From: Bacteroidaceae bacterium | GTDB lineage: Bacteria; Bacteroidota; Bacteroidia; Bacteroidales; Bacteroidaceae | DNA: 56,271 bases | Reading direction: 5' to 3' | Assembly (NCBI GenBank): GCA_016292045.1 | Contig: JAEEZX010000002.1 | Span: 1-56,271, forward strand | Part shown: in pieces, positions 1-7,567 of the stretch | How the letters are laid out: each line of letters begins with the position of its first letter | Position numbering within the stretch: the stretch's first letter is position 1 | Position numbers and translations under genes: made by a program | The notes under the pieces: generated by a model | The model's input: the letters and a program-made list of their open reading frames with translations, nothing else | The model's database searches: none | What the model was told of the DNA's origin: nothing

Positions 1-31
1 CGCATGAGATTTTCGCATGCCGTTTTTTCTA

Positions 32-86
32 ATTATAGGGAACTATGAACTACTATAGCATATAGTAGTGCGTAGTTAACTATAAT
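32..86. repeat. 55-bp imperfect palindrome
   Basis: The sequence is symmetrical about base 59. The outer arms (32-38 and 80-86) match perfectly, the inner arms (49-57 and 61-69) match perfectly over 9 bp with a 3-base centre, and 41-46 pairs with 72-77 at five of six positions. It could extrude as a cruciform or fold in RNA. No long T-run follows directly, so it is not a clear intrinsic terminator. The rest of 1-226 shows no gene and is AT-rich. Confidence 0.6.
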
Positions 87-113
87 ATCTTTTCTTTATA
101 TTTCTTTTCTCTC

Positions 114-159
114 TTTTCGCCGCTTTCTCTCTTTTCTTTTCGCATTTTCGCGTTTTCGC
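114..159 (+). repeat. TTTTCGC direct repeats upstream of the HTH gene
   Basis: TTTTCGC occurs at 137-143, 145-151 and 153-159 with exact 8-bp spacing, and again at 114-120 and 10-16. The core TTCGC/GCGAA is the same word that makes up the candidate operator at 268-293, so these may be extra binding sites for the regulator encoded just downstream. That role is inference. Confidence 0.5.
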
Positions 160-226
160 AAACATTCGTCAGATTAGTTGGATTTGTGTTTTAGAAAGGT
201 TAAAAGTGATTTTTTTCCATAAAAAC

Positions 227-257
227 TTGCATGAATCAAAAAAAAGCACTACCTTTG
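227..257 (+). promoter_or_regulatory. Bacteroidetes-type promoter for the HTH gene
   Basis: A -33-like TTG (227-229) and a -7 element TACCTTTG (250-257) are separated by 20 bp, matching the TTTG-N19-21-TAnnTTTG promoter known from Bacteroidetes. Transcription would begin near 262-264, just before the palindromic TTCGC/GCGAA sites. Confidence 0.75.
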
Positions 258-267
258 CATCGAAAAA

Positions 268-293
268 TGTTCGCAATTCGCGAACGGCGAACA
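268..293. promoter_or_regulatory. candidate operator, TTCGC/GCGAA palindromes
   Basis: TGTTCGC (268-274) and GCGAACA (287-293) form a perfect inverted repeat around a second palindrome, TTCGCGAA (277-284). The block sits over the expected transcription start and ends 27 bp before the HTH start codon. A repressor bound here would block its own promoter, as is usual for HTH proteins of toxin-antitoxin type operons. Binding is inferred, not shown. Confidence 0.55.
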
Positions 294-320
294 GTTAAAT
301 CTAAACTGTAGATATAAAGT

Positions 321-839
321 ATGATGAAAGAACTTGATTTGGTGGTGCTGTTAAAGAAAATGACATCAAAAGGTCGCTCACTCTCTTTAAGAAAACTGGC
401 AGAAGAGGTCGGTATGAGTCCGTCCAGCGTGAGCGAAAGTCTGGAGCGCAGCAAGAAAGCACAGCTGGTAGACCGCAACAAGAAGCGTGTGAACACGTTG
501 GCTCTGCAGGAGTTCCTGATTCATGGCTTAGCATACGTGTTTCCTGCCGAGACGGGTCGCATCATTCGCGGTGTGCCGACCTATGTCAGCGCATCTCCAA
601 TCAAGGAGCAGGTGACTAATACTGCGGATCAGTATGTGTGGCGTTGCGCGAAAGGCGATGCACGCGGACAAATGGTGGAACCTCTCTACCCGTCTGTACC
701 GGAGGCCGCTTTGCGCGATGAAGAACTGCACCAGCTACTGGCAATTGCAGACACTCTTCGTATGGGGCGCGCCCGTGAGAAAGAGATTGCTGCCAGCGAA
801 CTCAATAATTTTATCCAGCACTATGCAGAAAACCAATAG
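321..839 (+). CDS. winged-helix DNA-binding regulator
   Basis: A 172-residue protein with a MarR/LexA-like winged helix at the N-terminus: residues about 18-45 read as helix-turn-helix (SLRKLAEEVGMSPSSVSESL), followed by a basic recognition and wing region rich in Lys/Arg. The C-terminal half has no motif I can name. In Bacteroidales this kind of protein commonly precedes a nucleotidyltransferase-like gene in a two-gene unit resembling AbiE-type toxin-antitoxin pairs. Here the downstream gene starts inside this one (ATG at 823) but is broken. The promoter 227-257 and palindromes at 268-293 suggest self-repression. ATG 321 is the first start after the promoter; a second Met follows at once. 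The DNA-binding role is well supported; the pairing is inferred from context. Confidence 0.75.
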   Translation: MMKELDLVVLLKKMTSKGRSLSLRKLAEEVGMSPSSVSESLERSKKAQLVDRNKKRVNTLALQEFLIHGLAYVFPAETGRIIRGVPTYVSASPIKEQVTNTADQYVWRCAKGDARGQMVEPLYPSVPEAALRDEELHQLLAIADTLRMGRAREKEIAASELNNFIQHYAENQ

Positions 840-1041
840 TGAGCGTCTGCAAGAGATTGCAGAAGGTATGCACGAATTGAATGAGCGGCTGGTGTATGTC
901 GGCGGCGCTATGGCCGGGTCGTATGCAGATGATCCGGCGGCAACGGAACCGCGCACGACTTTCTGCGGTCTTAATGATTTTGCCCGCAAAAACATAGCTC
1001 TTGCTTTAAAACGCAGAATGCAGGTTTCTGCCGCTGCGTAG
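823..1041 (+). pseudogene. truncated nucleotidyltransferase (AbiEii-like) remnant
   Basis: The ATG at 823 overlaps the end of the HTH gene by 17 bp. The first 45 or so residues (containing LNERLVYVGGAMAG and YADDPAATEPRTT) match the start of a family of about 200-residue nucleotidyltransferase-fold proteins found beside such HTH genes. In intact members the next residues carry the metal-binding Asp pair (a KDVDC-type motif). Here they are replaced by an unrelated tail of about 25 residues ending at 1041, so the catalytic motif and about two thirds of the protein are missing. A deletion with junction near 955-960 is the simplest explanation. The 72-residue product could still be made but should have no transferase activity. 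The family match is from memory. Confidence 0.6.
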
Positions 1042-1105
1042 TAAATTGATATATACAAGTTTAATCTTAAACCAAACCGCCTATAGAAAAATAGACAGAC
1101 AAAAT

Positions 1106-1137
1106 CATTAGTGTCCCATTTTAACGGGACACTAATG
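1106..1137. promoter_or_regulatory. perfect 12-bp inverted repeat upstream of lipoprotein gene
   Basis: CATTAGTGTCCC (1106-1117) and GGGACACTAATG (1126-1137) are exact complements around an 8-base loop. There is no U-tract on either side, so it looks more like an operator or the scar of a mobile element than a terminator. It lies 26 bp before the lipoprotein start and 65 bp after the broken nucleotidyltransferase gene. Confidence 0.55.
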
Positions 1138-1163
1138 CATTATAATATTAAATTAATACTACT

Positions 1164-1703
1164 ATGAAAAAAATAATGTTCTTATTCGTGTCCTTGATGA
1201 CACTCACCATGACAAGCTGTGGAGACGATGATGAAGACGGAGTCATTGCACCTTTAGAAGATAGGTATTATATATGTCGCCCGGGAGGTTCGTATATTCC
1301 CGCAGAAGGAGGTAAGGTAAAAATAAAATGGGAAGCAGTACCTGTTCCTGCCACATATGAATTTTATAGCAGCTCTTGGGTCGTGGGGGAAGGTTACGAG
1401 GCTGATTATAAGAAGTATGTTGACGGCGATGATACCAGTTCGTCAAGATGGGGCTATATCTTTGTAGCTTCATGGCCTGGAGAAAAGATAGAAACAAGTA
1501 CGGAAGAAGGCATTATTTCCGGCGGATGGTTTACAGTAGAATATGTCGACGATCCTTCGCCTATATTTGGCACTCATCAGGAAATAGAAGTAACACTATC
1601 GGCCAATACAACAGGAGAAAGACGCCACCTAAGAATAACTCTATCTTGCCATAATATTGCAGACGCCTACATCTACCAGGACTGCGAAGAGCCGGAGGAA
1701 TAA
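1164..1703 (+). CDS. lipoprotein with BACON-like domain
   Basis: A 179-residue exported lipoprotein. Residues 1-18 form a signal peptide ending in a lipobox with Cys19 (TMTSCGDDDED); the acidic run after Cys is typical of Bacteroidetes surface lipoproteins. The rest reads like one BACON/Ig-like beta domain: a Gly-rich start (PAEGGKVKIKW), a central WFTVEY strand, then VTLSANTTGERRHLRITL, the AN-tg-R pattern characteristic of BACON domains. Such domains usually sit on surface glycan-binding proteins or hydrolases, but here no catalytic domain is present. No polysaccharide gene is adjacent on the same strand. An intrinsic terminator follows at 1752-1786. Function unknown; lipoprotein status is firm, domain assignment moderate. 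Confidence 0.7.
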   Translation: MKKIMFLFVSLMTLTMTSCGDDDEDGVIAPLEDRYYICRPGGSYIPAEGGKVKIKWEAVPVPATYEFYSSSWVVGEGYEADYKKYVDGDDTSSSRWGYIFVASWPGEKIETSTEEGIISGGWFTVEYVDDPSPIFGTHQEIEVTLSANTTGERRHLRITLSCHNIADAYIYQDCEEPEE

Positions 1704-1717
1704 AAGCCAAGAGACGG

Positions 1718-1752
1718 GAGTCTAAGGACGAAAGACTAAGGACTAAAGCTCA
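1718..1752. repeat. heptamer array, 5 copies
   Basis: Five degenerate 7-bp units (GAGTCTA, AGGACGA, AAGACTA, AGGACTA, AAGCTCA) run directly into the terminator hairpin between two convergent genes. It belongs to the dispersed short-unit arrays seen throughout this window. Confidence 0.6.
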
Positions 1753-1786
1753 AAAGCCACTTCACAAAATGCGTGAGGTGGCTTTT
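1752..1786. terminator. bidirectional intrinsic terminator
   Basis: The arms AAAAGCCACTTCAC and GTGAGGTGGCTTTT enclose a 7-base loop with one G-T mismatch; A/T tracts on both sides let it work on either strand. It separates the lipoprotein gene from the convergent uronic-acid operon, whose last stop codon is at 1837. Confidence 0.8.
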
Positions 1787-1836
1787 GGTTTCGGACAATC
1801 GGACTGAAGATGTAAGATGGCTGATGTCGAAAAACA

Positions 1837-4800
1837 TCATCTCATCTGAGACAGTCTCATTAAGGCTTCCAGATAATAGTAGTCGGCATAGATGATGCTG
1901 GCATCAATCTCCGAACCGGCAGGACGGTGACCTGTGGAGTGCATGAGCAGTGCCACATTATTGCCATGACTTTGATAGCGGTCGCTGCTCAAGTCTTTCA
2001 GCATGTCCTCTGCTGCGGAGAGATATCTCAAGCGCTTCTCTGCATCAACATATTGGGAAAGTTCCAGCAAAGCGCTTGCCACCACACATGCAGCAGATGC
2101 ATCTTTTAATTTACAATTTACAGATTTACTATTTACAATTTCGGGGTCGTCCATATCCCAGAAAGGGATGCAGTCATCACTCGTCTCTTTCAGGCGTTTC
2201 AGATAGATGTCGGTGACTTTCCGGGCATGGTCGAGGAAACGTTTGTCCTTCGTGAAACGATATACCATCGTGTAGCCGTAGATGGCCCACGACTGACCGC
2301 GGCTCCACATGGAATTGTCGGCATAGCCCTGATGGGTCACACCCTTGATGAAGTGGCCGTCTAGAGTATCATAAACTGCCACGTGATAGCAGGAGCCGTC
2401 GGGACGGAAATGATGCTGCATCGTGGTCTTGGCATGGCGGATGGCTATATCCTTCAGACGCAAATCTCCGCCGTTCTCTGCTGCCCAGAAGAGCAGTTCG
2501 AGATTCATCATATTGTCCATGATGGTGTTGTGACCTCCGTAGTCCTTGACATGGCGCGGCCAGGAGAGCAGGGTGCCCACCTTTGCGTTGAAGAGCGTGG
2601 CGAGAGAATCGGCAGCACGCAGTGCGACAGTGCGATAACGCGGCTCCTTGCTCACCTCGTAACCCTTCAGCATGGAGTTGATGGTGATGAAACCCAGGTC
2701 GTGGTCGTAGACAGGTGCTTCCACAACGGGAATCAGGGCATCAGTGTAGCCAGCGGCGGCCTTACCGACGGCCTCGCTTTTGTTGTACGCAAAGTCCATC
2801 CACAGTATGCCGGGCCAGAAACCGGAGCACCACTCTTGGGGCGAAGCTTTGCGGAGGTTCCAAGTCTGCTCGCCATTCAGGATGTTCCTCGGCATCATCG
2901 TGAAGTCGTAGGGACGCAATGCCTCCAAGGCGCGGTCCACCTGCGACGAACAGTAGCTCAGGGACTGGCTGACCATTGTGCTTCGGCTGTCCTTGCTGAA
3001 GACGACGTTCTCCACATGGTTGCCCACGTACATGGGGAAGTAGTCGGCGGTGGAATACCATGCGGGTTTGCCCTTCATCTTGTCGTGCAGCAGTCGTCCG
3101 TTGATCTTGATACCCTCGAAAGTGATGCCCTTCACCTTGCGCTCGCTGTCGTAACCGTTGATGATGGAGAGGTAAGGTGTAGTGCCTTTGTAGCGGATAT
3201 TGCGGAAAGTGATATCTTCAACGCCGCGACCCGGAGCAGCGCAGTACTTCTGGTTGTAGCCGACCTTCACCTGCAGCAGACAGCCCTGGTGTATCTGTTC
3301 CACACGTATGTTGTCGAAGGTGACGTTGCGCACGAGATTGTTGTCGCCGCAGTTGATGGCCATACAGCCCTGATAATCCACCTGCGGTTCGCTCTGACAG
3401 AGTATGTCGATGTTCTCGTAGCGCAGGTTCTCTATGGTGTCGCCCCGCTCCGCATTGCCGTGAATACCGATGAAGATGGGGTGTGCCACGTCGGCCCAAA
3501 GGGTAGAGTTGCGCATGGTGACATTGCGGCAGTTGCCGGAGAAACCCTTGCGAGTGGCGTAGGCAGTGGTGCAGTCGTCGGAGTTGCGGCAGAATACGCG
3601 GTCGAAGAGCACATTCTGCGAGGCGAAGACATTAAGACCGTCGCCCCAGCCGGGATGGGAGATACTGCGGACATCGCGCAGTGTCACACCGTCCGAACCG
3701 CCCACGGGACAGGTGTTCAGCGTCAGTCCCTCGATGAGCACATTTCTCGAGCGAAAGACATGACAACCCTGATAACCGGCATCCGGACGTGCAATGCCGC
3801 GCCCCAGAATGCTCACGTTCTCGGCATCGTCGATGGCGAGGGTGCCGGTGAGATATGCACTGCCGTCAAGATAGACAGTCGTGTTACTCTTTAATTGATA
3901 ATTGATAAGTGACAATTGAGAATTGTTTTCATCGCTATAGTATCCTGCGGGAATATAGACGAAGGTGCGTCCTTGTGCCTTAGCTTCTTTCTCGGCCTCT
4001 TCTTTCGTGACGGGCGGCTTTGAGGTGAAGAGCAGGAGGTTGTCCGTGATGTTGCCGTCGAACTCTACGCTGAGGTTCTCCGGCTGGAAGAGCAGGAACT
4101 CCGTTGTGGAGTCGTTGGGAGTGCGGGCAATCACACCGCGATAGTCGGGACGCACGCGCACGTTCTTGTATTTCCTGTTCTTGCAGACCACACGCACAAA
4201 GACATCGCCCGTGAAGTCGAACTGTGCAAAGCTGATTTCCGACACCCTGTGTCTGCTGTCACCCACCGGTGCATTCACCTTGGCCATGTAGGTGTCTATC
4301 TTTGTCCACTCCTTGCTGCCGCGCGGTTGCACGAAGACGTCGTAGTCGTGCTTCAGCGGAGCACCTTCGGGAGCGGGATATGTGAATACCTGGTGCAGCC
4401 GCGTTCCCTCTTTCACACCTTTCACCGTGAATGTCCGTGCCTCCATTCCTTCGGCGATTTCTCCCCGCTGCTCTGCTTTCCGCTGCAGTTCGAGCAGACG
4501 CTTCACGTAGGGCATCTTCAGATGCTTCACCTTCGTATAGTGTTCGTAGGCTTTGTCGTAGATGCAGCGTATGTGTCCGCGCTCCATAGCCCCCGGTTCT
4601 GTCCAGTTGCAGTAAAGTCCGGTGCAATCCTGCCAAGTCTTGAACGGTACGTCGTAGCCCAGATTGTAGCGGGCAGAGTATTCCAGGCCTTTCATCAGAC
4701 GGTTGTCAAAGGCTCCCCAGAGGTCGTCACCCTGTTCCCATGCCATTTCGCAGATGTCGCACATGGTGCCGAGTCCCAATTGTGCGTGTGCCTGGTCGCG

Positions 4801-5355
4801 CCCGCTTTCCTGGCATTGCCCCGTTTCATCGATATATTTCGGCAGCGCCCCGTTGTCGTTGGCATTCATGAAATAGTCGATGCCGGCCTGATAGAGCGTG
4901 CTGTCCTCAAGGAATATACCGCAGGCCATGCGCAGGCGGTTGACGATGGCTCCCCAGTTGCCGTTGGCGTACGGACTGTCGGCCTCGAACTGCTCCATCA
5001 TGGGCAGCATCGCCCGACGAATCATGTTGCCCCATTCTGCTGTCGCGTGCGACCGCAGAATGGTCATCGCGCGCACCAGCCAATAGCCTTGTATGGCGCA
5101 CAGCGGCGCATCGTGACCGTCGAAGCGTTGCAGGGTGGTGGAGTAGGCATTGATTATCTCCAATGCCGTGGTGTTGTCGCCACTCTGTGCCGACTGCCAT
5201 GCGGTGTACATATCGCGTTCGCTGCCGACTTTGGTATTGGCATATTGTCCGTCGCGTGCCACAATCTCATAGGGCCCTGCAATCTTATACTCCGTCTGGG
5301 CAGACACTGCGCTTACCCACAAGATAATCGTTGAGAATAGAAGTTTTCGTATCAT
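1837..5355 (-). CDS. three-domain uronic-acid polysaccharide enzyme: lyase fold + GH28-like + GH88
   Basis: A 1172-residue secreted enzyme. The start at 5355 gives a signal peptide (MIRKLLFSTIILWVSAVSAQ); the open frame upstream of it overlaps manA and is not coding. Residues about 30-300 resemble the alginate-lyase (PF05426, PL38-like) alpha-barrel, with NGNWGA and GQCQESGRDQAH. Residues about 300-455 form a beta-sandwich linker. Residues about 456-790 are a right-handed helix of GH28 type, with SDDC retained but the usual HG and RIK motifs not clear. Residues about 794-1170 are a GH88 unsaturated glucuronyl hydrolase; Asp886 (HDLGF) and Asp947 (TIMDN) are 61 residues apart, as are the catalytic Asp88 and Asp149 of Bacillus UGL. 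One protein could thus cut a uronic-acid chain and remove the unsaturated end sugar. Two repeat-derived peptides (residues 477-488 and 1072-1083) are inserted in loops. Last gene of a four-gene operon, 14 bp after manA. Confidence 0.85.
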   Translation of the reverse strand: MIRKLLFSTIILWVSAVSAQTEYKIAGPYEIVARDGQYANTKVGSERDMYTAWQSAQSGDNTTALEIINAYSTTLQRFDGHDAPLCAIQGYWLVRAMTILRSHATAEWGNMIRRAMLPMMEQFEADSPYANGNWGAIVNRLRMACGIFLEDSTLYQAGIDYFMNANDNGALPKYIDETGQCQESGRDQAHAQLGLGTMCDICEMAWEQGDDLWGAFDNRLMKGLEYSARYNLGYDVPFKTWQDCTGLYCNWTEPGAMERGHIRCIYDKAYEHYTKVKHLKMPYVKRLLELQRKAEQRGEIAEGMEARTFTVKGVKEGTRLHQVFTYPAPEGAPLKHDYDVFVQPRGSKEWTKIDTYMAKVNAPVGDSRHRVSEISFAQFDFTGDVFVRVVCKNRKYKNVRVRPDYRGVIARTPNDSTTEFLLFQPENLSVEFDGNITDNLLLFTSKPPVTKEEAEKEAKAQGRTFVYIPAGYYSDENNSQLSLINYQLKSNTTVYLDGSAYLTGTLAIDDAENVSILGRGIARPDAGYQGCHVFRSRNVLIEGLTLNTCPVGGSDGVTLRDVRSISHPGWGDGLNVFASQNVLFDRVFCRNSDDCTTAYATRKGFSGNCRNVTMRNSTLWADVAHPIFIGIHGNAERGDTIENLRYENIDILCQSEPQVDYQGCMAINCGDNNLVRNVTFDNIRVEQIHQGCLLQVKVGYNQKYCAAPGRGVEDITFRNIRYKGTTPYLSIINGYDSERKVKGITFEGIKINGRLLHDKMKGKPAWYSTADYFPMYVGNHVENVVFSKDSRSTMVSQSLSYCSSQVDRALEALRPYDFTMMPRNILNGEQTWNLRKASPQEWCSGFWPGILWMDFAYNKSEAVGKAAAGYTDALIPVVEAPVYDHDLGFITINSMLKGYEVSKEPRYRTVALRAADSLATLFNAKVGTLLSWPRHVKDYGGHNTIMDNMMNLELLFWAAENGGDLRLKDIAIRHAKTTMQHHFRPDGSCYHVAVYDTLDGHFIKGVTHQGYADNSMWSRGQSWAIYGYTMVYRFTKDKRFLDHARKVTDIYLKRLKETSDDCIPFWDMDDPEIVNSKSVNCKLKDASAACVVASALLELSQYVDAEKRLRYLSAAEDMLKDLSSDRYQSHGNNVALLMHSTGHRPAGSEIDASIIYADYYYLEALMRLSQMR
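2107..2141. repeat. heptamer array inside the GH88 domain
   Basis: Units of about 7 bp (TTTACAA-type on the plus strand, one of 8) lie in frame in the coding strand, where they give residues 1072-1083 (IVNSKSVNCKL) just before the conserved DASA motif of GH88. Homologues have a short loop here, often of PNEPR type. Here the coding strand is the one whose consensus would contain stops; base changes in the units avoid them. Confidence 0.65.
3892..3926. repeat. heptamer array inside the GH28-like domain
   Basis: On the coding (minus) strand the units read AATTCTC, AATTGTC, ACTTATC, AATTATC and give residues 477-488 (SQLSLINYQL), placed between SDENN and the KSNTTVYLDG strand. It is nearly identical in peptide to the array in the GH97 gene at 54917-54947 and the one in the phosphopantetheinyl transferase gene. 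Confidence 0.7.
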
Positions 5356-5369
5356 AGATGAAGTTGTTG

Positions 5370-6347
5370 TTATGGAATAGTTGCCGTAAGGAAGGATGCG
5401 TTGCCGAAGATGTAGAGTACGTTCTCGCAGGCAGGCACGAGGATTGTCTCGCCCTGACGTATGCTGATGCCGTTGATGTTGGCTTTGCCCCACAGACACA
5501 TCACCACCACGAACGAGTCGCAGTGGAAGTCCACCTGCGATGCTACCTGTACCACCACGCGATGCACCACAAAATGCGGACAGTTTACGAGTTGTGAGAT
5601 GGGTGTGGTGCTGTCGTAGCTGCTGCGGTATTCCGGCCACACGCGATAGTCGATGGCATCGCGTGCCTGCTCGATATGCAGTTCACGGGGCTGTCCGTGG
5701 GCATCTTTGCGCCCGAAATCATAGACACGATACGTGATATCGCTGGTTTCTTGTATCTCTGCAAGGAAATTGCCCGCACCGATGGCATGCAGACGCCCGG
5801 CAGGCAGGAAGAAAAGGTCGCCGTCGTGAGCCTCGTGAGTGGCTATCACATCCTGCATGGGTGAATGGCCGTTCACTGGTTCGGCAGTAGCCAGTTGCTC
5901 GTAGTCATCGGGGGTGATGCTCTTTTTCAGTCCGGCATATATCTTTGACCCGACATCGCTTTTGATGACATACCACATCTCCGTCTTGCCGGGACAGCCG
6001 TGGCGCTCCATTGCCAGTTTGTCATCGGGATGCACCTGCACGCTGAGGTCTTGGCGCGAGTCGATGAACTTCACCAGCAGGGGAAACCTGTTGCCGTACT
6101 TCTTATATACTTTCTGACCGATGAGCAGTCCCATGTATTTGTCAATGAGTTGTGTCAGTGTCAGTCCGACATCAACATCGTCTACGAGTCCGCGTTCGAC
6201 GGCAACACTCTCGTGTCCGGGTACACCGCTCACTTCCCAACTCTCACCGATATTGGGCTGTGCGGTGGAAATGCCCTTGAAAGGAGCAATACGGTAGCCG
6301 CCCCAAAGGGTTGTCTTCAGGTATGGTTCAAATTTATATGGCTTCAT
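5370..6347 (-). CDS. manA: mannose-6-phosphate isomerase, class I
   Basis: A 325-residue cytoplasmic enzyme that interconverts mannose-6-phosphate and fructose-6-phosphate. Zn ligands of the cupin core are visible: Gln and His in VQVHPDD, Glu in KTEMWYV, and a later His in GRLHAIGAG. The ITYRVYDFGR motif is typical of the short bacterial ManA group, and the length fits. It lies between the FHS permease gene (stop 6349, 1 bp away) and the large lyase/GH28/GH88 gene (14 bp), so it is clearly co-transcribed with polysaccharide enzymes. This suggests that mannose is one product of the substrate, or that the operon serves GDP-mannose supply. Confident assignment; the substrate link is inference. 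Confidence 0.92.
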   Translation of the reverse strand: MKPYKFEPYLKTTLWGGYRIAPFKGISTAQPNIGESWEVSGVPGHESVAVERGLVDDVDVGLTLTQLIDKYMGLLIGQKVYKKYGNRFPLLVKFIDSRQDLSVQVHPDDKLAMERHGCPGKTEMWYVIKSDVGSKIYAGLKKSITPDDYEQLATAEPVNGHSPMQDVIATHEAHDGDLFFLPAGRLHAIGAGNFLAEIQETSDITYRVYDFGRKDAHGQPRELHIEQARDAIDYRVWPEYRSSYDSTTPISQLVNCPHFVVHRVVVQVASQVDFHCDSFVVVMCLWGKANINGISIRQGETILVPACENVLYIFGNASFLTATIP

Positions 6348-6348
6348 A

Positions 6349-7518
6349 CTATTTTACAGTCTTTATTCCGAAAGCACAGTAGGCGAGATAAGCGGCACAG
6401 AGCAGCAGCACGCACACACCGGCGGTGATAGTACCGGCAGCATCCGTGGCAAGTCCTATGAGCGGAGTGGCAGCACCGCCACCGGCAACAGCTGTTATCA
6501 TGAGGCCCGAGATGAGATTTGCCTTGTCGGGCTTATTCTGCACAGCCATGGAATAGATGATGGGGAAGATGCACGAGCAGAGGAATCCGACAGCGCCTAT
6601 CTGAGCCAAAGCCCAGATTTCAGGTAGGCGTACGAATGCCAGCGAAAGGATGACGAGTATGCACACCGCAATATTGATGCGGAAATAGTACATGTCGGAT
6701 ATCTTTGTCATGAGGAACATGCCAACGAAGGCTCCGACGGTACGACAAATAAAATACACCTGCGGAGCAATGCCGGCCTCCTCAAGACTCCAGCCATAGC
6801 GACTAATCATGACCTTCGACGATACGAAGTTGGTGCCTACATCGATAGCTACGGCAAAGAAGATGCCAAAGAAGAGCAACAATATTGCAGGATTGCGCAA
6901 CAGGGCAAATGTTCCCCCGACAGTTACTTCCGTGTCTTCAACAGGTTCGCGCTCGATGGGTGAAAGGATGAGCCACAGGGCAGACAGCAGAGTGATGGCC
7001 CCGAGCACGGGGAATGCCAGATACCACTGCTGCTTATCACCTCCACCGAGAATATTAACGGCAAAGAGCATTATGAAGGGACCGCAGAAGGAAGATACGG
7101 CTTTCACTACCTGTCCTGCAGTCAGCGAGCTGGTAAGAATATTCTCGTCCGTCACCACATTCTTGATGAGGGGATTCTCCGACACCTGCAGAATGGCGTT
7201 GCCTATTCCCAGAGCTGCATAGCCCACCAGACATGCCCACGAAGCACCGATGAGCGGCACTATCATACCGACAATGGTGACGGCCATTCCGATTAGTACG
7301 GTGTTTTTGCGTCCCCATCGATTCATCTGTATGCCTACAGGCACACCGAGAAAGAGGAACCAGACAAAAACCATAGAGGGTAGCAGACCGGCCATTGTCT
7401 GGCTCCAGCCGAAGGCCTCACGGGCATAGTCACTCGAGATGCCCACAATATCGCAGAACCCCATCACGAAGAACGAGAAGAGTACCGCACCGATACATGA
7501 TAACTGTTTTGCCTTCAT
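6349..7518 (-). CDS. sugar permease, MFS (FHS/FucP-like)
   Basis: A 389-residue inner-membrane protein with about 12 hydrophobic helices. It starts with MKAKQLSCIGAVLFSFFVMG and carries the loop signature GIQMNRWGRKNT between helices 2 and 3, as in the fucose/glucose-galactose/hexose (FHS) group of the major facilitator superfamily. Its place in an operon with two secreted uronate-polymer enzymes and ManA suggests it takes up the released mono- or oligosaccharide by H+ symport. The exact sugar cannot be read from the sequence: mannose, an unsaturated uronate or a disaccharide are all possible. No SusC/SusD pair is present in the window. Confidence 0.82.
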   Translation of the reverse strand: MKAKQLSCIGAVLFSFFVMGFCDIVGISSDYAREAFGWSQTMAGLLPSMVFVWFLFLGVPVGIQMNRWGRKNTVLIGMAVTIVGMIVPLIGASWACLVGYAALGIGNAILQVSENPLIKNVVTDENILTSSLTAGQVVKAVSSFCGPFIMLFAVNILGGGDKQQWYLAFPVLGAITLLSALWLILSPIEREPVEDTEVTVGGTFALLRNPAILLLFFGIFFAVAIDVGTNFVSSKVMISRYGWSLEEAGIAPQVYFICRTVGAFVGMFLMTKISDMYYFRINIAVCILVILSLAFVRLPEIWALAQIGAVGFLCSCIFPIIYSMAVQNKPDKANLISGLMITAVAGGGAATPLIGLATDAAGTITAGVCVLLLCAAYLAYCAFGIKTVK

Positions 7519-7567
7519 TCTTGTGTCTGTTTTCTTGGGATTTTTATCTCGAATGCTTTCGTTTCAT

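Noticed and set aside
1106..1137. Intrinsic terminator
   Set aside because: A perfect stem but no U-tract on either strand.
2383..3894. A 503-codon plus-strand open frame
   Set aside because: It is antisense to the GH28/GH88 gene, has a composition typical of a mirror frame and no family motif.
4249..5334. A 361-codon plus-strand open frame
   Set aside because: Antisense to the lyase domain of the fusion gene; no recognisable motif.
5356..5640. Upstream extension of the lyase/GH28/GH88 frame by 95 codons
   Set aside because: It overlaps manA in another frame, is not signal-like, and a good signal peptide starts at 5355.
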